Origin: Solibacillus isronensis
Lineage (GTDB): Bacteria; Bacillota; Bacilli; Bacillales_A; Planococcaceae
Length of the DNA: 64,000 bases
Direction of reading: 5' to 3'
Assembly: GCF_900168685.1 (NCBI RefSeq)
Contig: NZ_FVZN01000014.1
Coordinates: forward strand, 124,001 to 188,000
Each line of letters starts with the position of its first letter. The first letter of the stretch is position 1. Under the pieces are notes generated by a model. It ran no database searches, was not told where the DNA came from, and worked only from the letters and a program-made list of their open reading frames with translations. The position numbers were made by a program, and so were the translations under genes. This document shows positions 60,507 to 64,000 of the stretch, piece by piece.

Positions 60507-62315
60507 TTTATTTTATCAGTTATGCATATGAATGACACCCATGCAAGTTTAGCCAATGCAGCTAAAGCTGTTACAGCTGTAAAACAGGTTAGGGGGTCTA
60601 AACCAGATAGTTTATTATTACATGCGGGAGATGTATTCTCAGGTACATTATACTTTAATGAATTTAAAGGGCAAGCAGATGTGGCTGTTATGAATTTAAT
60701 GAAATATGATGCAATGACTTTTGGTAACCATGAGTTTGATTTGGGTAATAGTAATGAAGGTCATCAGGCGTTAGTAGATTTCATTGAAGGAGCAGACTTT
60801 CCGTTTGTCAGCTCAAATGTAGATTTTTCCAATGATAATAAATTTAAAGGATTATTTTCTGATTTAATTTCAAGTAATCCTGAAAAAGGACAAATCTATA
60901 ACGGAATTATTAAAGAGATTAATGGTGAAAAAGTAGGGGTTTTTGGTCTAACGACTGCAGAAACAAAGGGAATTTCAAGCCCTGGAGCTGTTCAATTTGA
61001 AGATTATTTGAAAGAAGCTGAAAAAGCAGTAGCAGCTTTCAAGGATAAGGGTGTAAATAAGATTATTGCTCTTACTCATATCGGTTTTGATGACAATGCA
61101 GCAGTCGATAATGATATGAAACTAGCTAAAGAAGTAGAGGGAATCGATATTATTGTTGGCGGTCATACCCATACAGAGTTGAAGGATCCGTTTGTAGTAA
61201 AGAATGATCAAACACCGACAGTCATTGTTCAAGCAAAAGCCAACAATGAATACTTAGGTGTAGTGGATGTTGAGTTTGATAAGAACGGTGTAGTTATAAA
61301 GAACAATGGGCAACTTATCGAGATTGGTAAACTTGCAGAAGACACAGAAGCTGTAAATATATTAAAACCTTTTAAAGAACAGGTAGATAAGGTAGCAGCA
61401 GAAAAAATAGGCGTTCAAGCAGACATTGCTTTAGAAAATCCACGTACAGGTGGGGATAATACTAAACCAAGCGTACGTAAAAATGAAACAATTTTAGGGG
61501 ATTTAATTACTGATGGTATGCTGGTGAAAGCAAAGCAGTTCACTGGTAAAAATGTTGTAATGGCTTTACAAAACGGTGGAGGTATTCGGGCAGCGATTCC
61601 GGCAGGAGAAATTACAGTAGGTCAGGTAATTGAAGTGCTTCCTTTTGGGAATACGTTAGCCGTAATGGATGTAACAGGTGCTGAGCTAAAGGCGGCATTT
61701 GAGCACAGTTTGAAATTATATCCAGTAGAAAATGGTGGTTTCCTGCATGTAGCGGGCGCTAAAGTAGAGTATAATTCTTCAAAACCAGCCGGCAGCCGTG
61801 TTGTATCCATCAAGTATAAAGATGAGTCAGATAACTATGTGAATATTCAAGACAACGTAACATACACGGTAGCTACAAATGCATTTACAGCTCAAGGCGG
61901 AGATGACTTTACAATGTTTAGAGCAGCTTATGACGCTGGGCGTGTAATAGATCTGGGCTTATCAGACTGGGAAAACTTCATGGACCATTTAAAATCTTTA
62001 AATACATTACCTACTTCTACTGAAGGGCGTATTGTAGATGTATTTGTACAACAGCCAAATGAAGTATCACCTGTTGACTTCAACGGAACTGAAGAGGAAC
62101 CTAAAGTATTTACGGGAAGTATAAAAGTAGATGTATCAAATATTTCTGAATTAAAAAATGCTGAAGTTAAAGGGGATTTAATTCTTTTGGGGGTTGTTGC
62201 TGATAAATTACTACTTTCAAACATTAAAGTAGAGGGCAACCTTTTATTAAGTGATTTAAATACAGAAGCAGTTGATTTTGACGGGATTGAAGTAGCAGAA
62301 GAAACGGTTCTTTAA
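60507..62315 (+). CDS. Candidate 3' exon 3: 5'-nucleotidase lacking a signal peptide
   Basis: 602 codons open from the base after CAAT (FILSVMHMNDTHASL). Calcineurin-like metallophosphatase motifs NDTHA, HAGDVFSG, GNHEFD, THIG and GGHTHTEL are followed by the 5'-nucleotidase C-terminal domain (RKNETILGDL, NGGGIRAAI, FGNTLAVMDVTG). The first ATG (60522) has no ribosome-binding site and there is no signal peptide, although this family is exported. Fusion to the S-layer N-terminus would give an SLH-anchored surface nucleotidase. A short extra domain follows after about residue 515. Confidence 0.8.
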   Translation, partial: FILSVMHMNDTHASLANAAKAVTAVKQVRGSKPDSLLLHAGDVFSGTLYFNEFKGQADVAVMNLMKYDAMTFGNHEFDLGNSNEGHQALVDFIEGADFPFVSSNVDFSNDNKFKGLFSDLISSNPEKGQIYNGIIKEINGEKVGVFGLTTAETKGISSPGAVQFEDYLKEAEKAVAAFKDKGVNKIIALTHIGFDDNAAVDNDMKLAKEVEGIDIIVGGHTHTELKDPFVVKNDQTPTVIVQAKANNEYLGVVDVEFDKNGVVIKNNGQLIEIGKLAEDTEAVNILKPFKEQVDKVAAEKIGVQADIALENPRTGGDNTKPSVRKNETILGDLITDGMLVKAKQFTGKNVVMALQNGGGIRAAIPAGEITVGQVIEVLPFGNTLAVMDVTGAELKAAFEHSLKLYPVENGGFLHVAGAKVEYNSSKPAGSRVVSIKYKDESDNYVNIQDNVTYTVATNAFTAQGGDDFTMFRAAYDAGRVIDLGLSDWENFMDHLKSLNTLPTSTEGRIVDVFVQQPNEVSPVDFNGTEEEPKVFTGSIKVDVSNISELKNAEVKGDLILLGVVADKLLLSNIKVEGNLLLSDLNTEAVDFDGIEVAEETVL

Positions 62316-62323
62316 ACTGAAAA

Positions 62324-62354
62324 GCCTTCTTCAAATGAAGAAGGCCATTATTTT
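62324..62354 (+). terminator. Terminator after exon 3
   Basis: GCCTTCTT (62324-62331) pairs perfectly with AAGAAGGC (62338-62345); ATTATTTT follows. Confidence 0.82.
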
Positions 62355-62379
62355 GCCAAAACCAAAAGGAGCTAAAAAC

Positions 62380-64000
62380 ATGTATAATCGGAAGTTGAAA
62401 AAATCACTAAACGCATTATTAGCAACAAGCTTAGTAGCAAGCGTAGTAGTGCCTGCTGCACCTGTTGTCACGCACGCAGAAACGTTGGCGACAGATTTGA
62501 TTATTTCGGAGTATATTGAGGGAAGTAGTTACAACAAAGCAATAGAAATCTACAATGGTACTGGTGCATCAGTTAATTTAAGTGAATATACTTTAGAACT
62601 GCATACAAATGGTATTGATACTGCAGATAAAAGTGTACCAATGTCAGGTGTTTTAGAGCATGGCGATGTATATGTTGTATATCATAAAGATGCAAATCCT
62701 GCTATCAAAGCAGTTGGTGATTTGGAAAATAGTGTAGTAGCTAACTTTAACGGAGATGATCCAGTTGTATTAAGAAAATCTGGAGTCATAGTAGATTCTA
62801 TCGGCCAAGCTGGAGCGCGGATTAATAATAAGGCTGATGTTACATTAGTAAGAAATAGTAATATTACTAGAGGTGATACAAATATTACTGATTCTTTTGA
62901 TCCCACTTCAGAATGGACTAATTTAGGGAAAGATAATTTCAGTAATATTGGATCCCATACCATGGATAGTGGAGCTGTAACACCACCTGATGAATCAAAG
63001 GTTGCAATGGTATCAGCCTCCCATCCTTCATCCACAGTTTCAAAGGGGACAGAAATCACATTATCTACTGCTACTGATGGAGCGGTGATTTACTACACAA
63101 CAGATGGTTCAGAGCCAAGTGCTGAAAAGGGCACTCAATATAGTAAACCATTAGTGATTGATCAAACAACAACGATTAAAGCGATAGCTATTGCGGAAGG
63201 AATGGAAAACAGCGAGGTAACAACTTTCACTTATACTGTAACCAATGAAGCGGAACTTCCAACGATTGCCGAGGTGCGTGGTCAGGCTACAGGAACAACT
63301 GTAACTGTAAAAGGGAAAGTTGCAGCTAACCTGAAAAATACAATCTCTATCCAGGATGAAACAGGGGGGATTGCTGTTCGTCCTACAGGCTTGGGTGTAA
63401 ATGTTGGCGATGAAGTAATATTGACTGGTAAGTTAGCGGACTTCAGAGGACTTTTGCAGTTGGATGGTGCCACTATTGTGGATAAAACTACAGGTGGTAA
63501 AGAGCCGGAAGCAAAAGTTGTAGCAGTTGGTGATATTAATGAAACACTTGAATCACAGCTTGTAACAGTAAAGAATACAACATTAACGATTGATTCATCC
63601 GGAAGCGGCTGGGTAAATTATAAAGCGGTTGACGAGTTGGGGAATCATATTTTAATTCGTGATGAAACAGGCCAATTGGATTTACTGCGGGCGGATGGCG
63701 ATTATGAAAGCATTACCGGTATTGTGCAGCAATATGATAAGGACTATCAAATCATACCGCGTTCATCGCTTGATATTGTTGAGGATAGTACAATATTAAA
63801 ACCGGCAGTTGCTTCGCCTGGTTCCGGAACTTATGTTGGAAAACAAACAGTAATATTATCTACTCCAACGGCAGACGCAAAAATTTACTATACAGTGAAC
63901 GGTTATGAGCCAACAGCTGAAAGTACCGAGTATTCGTCACCTATTGAAATCATAGAGGATACTACGTTAAAAGCGATAGTAGTAAAAGATGGGGTCTTGA
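62380..64000 (+). CDS. Exported LTD/OB-fold surface protein, N-terminal part
   Basis: 540 codons, open to the window end, so the C-terminus is missing. ATG is preceded by AAAGGAG. Signal peptide of about 34 residues ending VVTHA, a lamin-tail domain (LIISEYIEGSSYNKAIEIYN to about residue 190), a chitobiase-C-type repeat (VIYYTTDGSEPS), an OB-fold-like segment (TVKGKVAANLKNTISIQDET) and a second chitobiase-C-type repeat (KIYYTVNGYEPT). This order is typical of secreted nuclease/5'-nucleotidase proteins such as YhcR or ExeM, so a phosphoesterase domain probably follows outside the window. Confidence 0.85.
   Translation, partial: MYNRKLKKSLNALLATSLVASVVVPAAPVVTHAETLATDLIISEYIEGSSYNKAIEIYNGTGASVNLSEYTLELHTNGIDTADKSVPMSGVLEHGDVYVVYHKDANPAIKAVGDLENSVVANFNGDDPVVLRKSGVIVDSIGQAGARINNKADVTLVRNSNITRGDTNITDSFDPTSEWTNLGKDNFSNIGSHTMDSGAVTPPDESKVAMVSASHPSSTVSKGTEITLSTATDGAVIYYTTDGSEPSAEKGTQYSKPLVIDQTTTIKAIAIAEGMENSEVTTFTYTVTNEAELPTIAEVRGQATGTTVTVKGKVAANLKNTISIQDETGGIAVRPTGLGVNVGDEVILTGKLADFRGLLQLDGATIVDKTTGGKEPEAKVVAVGDINETLESQLVTVKNTTLTIDSSGSGWVNYKAVDELGNHILIRDETGQLDLLRADGDYESITGIVQQYDKDYQIIPRSSLDIVEDSTILKPAVASPGSGTYVGKQTVILSTPTADAKIYYTVNGYEPTAESTEYSSPIEIIEDTTLKAIVVKDGVL

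Noticed and set aside
60522-62315. Ordinary 5'-nucleotidase gene starting at ATG 60522
   Set aside because: No ribosome-binding site and no signal peptide; the frame continues upstream to the intron-like 3' end.

Overview
The window reads as chromosome of a spore-forming, motile, S-layer-bearing Bacillales bacterium, most like Solibacillus/Lysinibacillus (Planococcaceae/Caryophanaceae). The grounds are AT-rich DNA, sporulation genes (spo0F, spoIIR, spoIID, spoIIQ, spoIIID), flagellar flhO/flhP, and a large alanine/threonine-rich SLH-domain S-layer protein. Gene order from rpoE to the atp operon and on to mbl, flhOP, fabZ, ssbB and ywqAB closely follows the B. subtilis ywj-ywq region. The genus is inferred from gene content, not from a database search.

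Layout. 1-3.6 kb: IcmF (fused acyl-CoA mutase) and a small membrane protein. 3.6-13.8 kb: rpoE, pyrG (with a leader that looks like reiterative-transcription attenuation), ywjG, spo0F, fbaA, a transaldolase-family aldolase, murA2, glpX, rho, rpmE. 14-26.5 kb: tdk, prfA-prmC, spoIIR, ywlC, mntP-like, ywlE, a chemoreceptor, a cytochrome c lipoprotein, rpiB, ywlG, glyA, upp, wecB. 26.5-34.5 kb: complete atpIBEFHAGDC operon plus ywzB. 34.8-46 kb: murA1, spoIID-spoIIQ-spoIIID, mbl, flhO-flhP, epuA-like, fabZ, small lipoprotein, NERD protein, ywpF, ssbB with a probable ComK box. 46-51.4 kb: ywqA/ywqB and an IDEAL-domain protein. 51.8-64 kb: surface-polymer genes wecC and tagA, then the S-layer locus.

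The most unusual region is 58-62.3 kb. Directly after the S-layer gene lies an ORF-less group II intron-like RNA, followed by two further stand-alone copies of its domain V-VI 3' end. Each of the three copies ends in the same GAATAGCAAT and is followed at once, in the same codon phase, by an open reading frame with no plausible start signal: a 32-codon tail, a two-repeat domain, and a 5'-nucleotidase lacking a signal peptide. This is the architecture expected if the S-layer transcript is alternatively spliced by a group II intron onto different C-terminal exons. One such case is known to me, in a Clostridium tetani surface-layer gene. The wecB, wecC and tagA products plausibly make the cell-wall polymer to which the SLH domains attach.

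Two dispersed repeat systems are also present. (i) Four intergenic arrays carry a 6-9 nt motif at a near-exact 21-bp period. Each starts just after a Rho-independent terminator and has its own motif. (ii) Three copies of a ~110-135 nt element made of consecutive hairpins each end 24-29 nt before a start codon (rpoE, spoIIID, tagA), with compensatory changes in one stem. No tRNA, rRNA, transposase or canonical CRISPR array was recognised.
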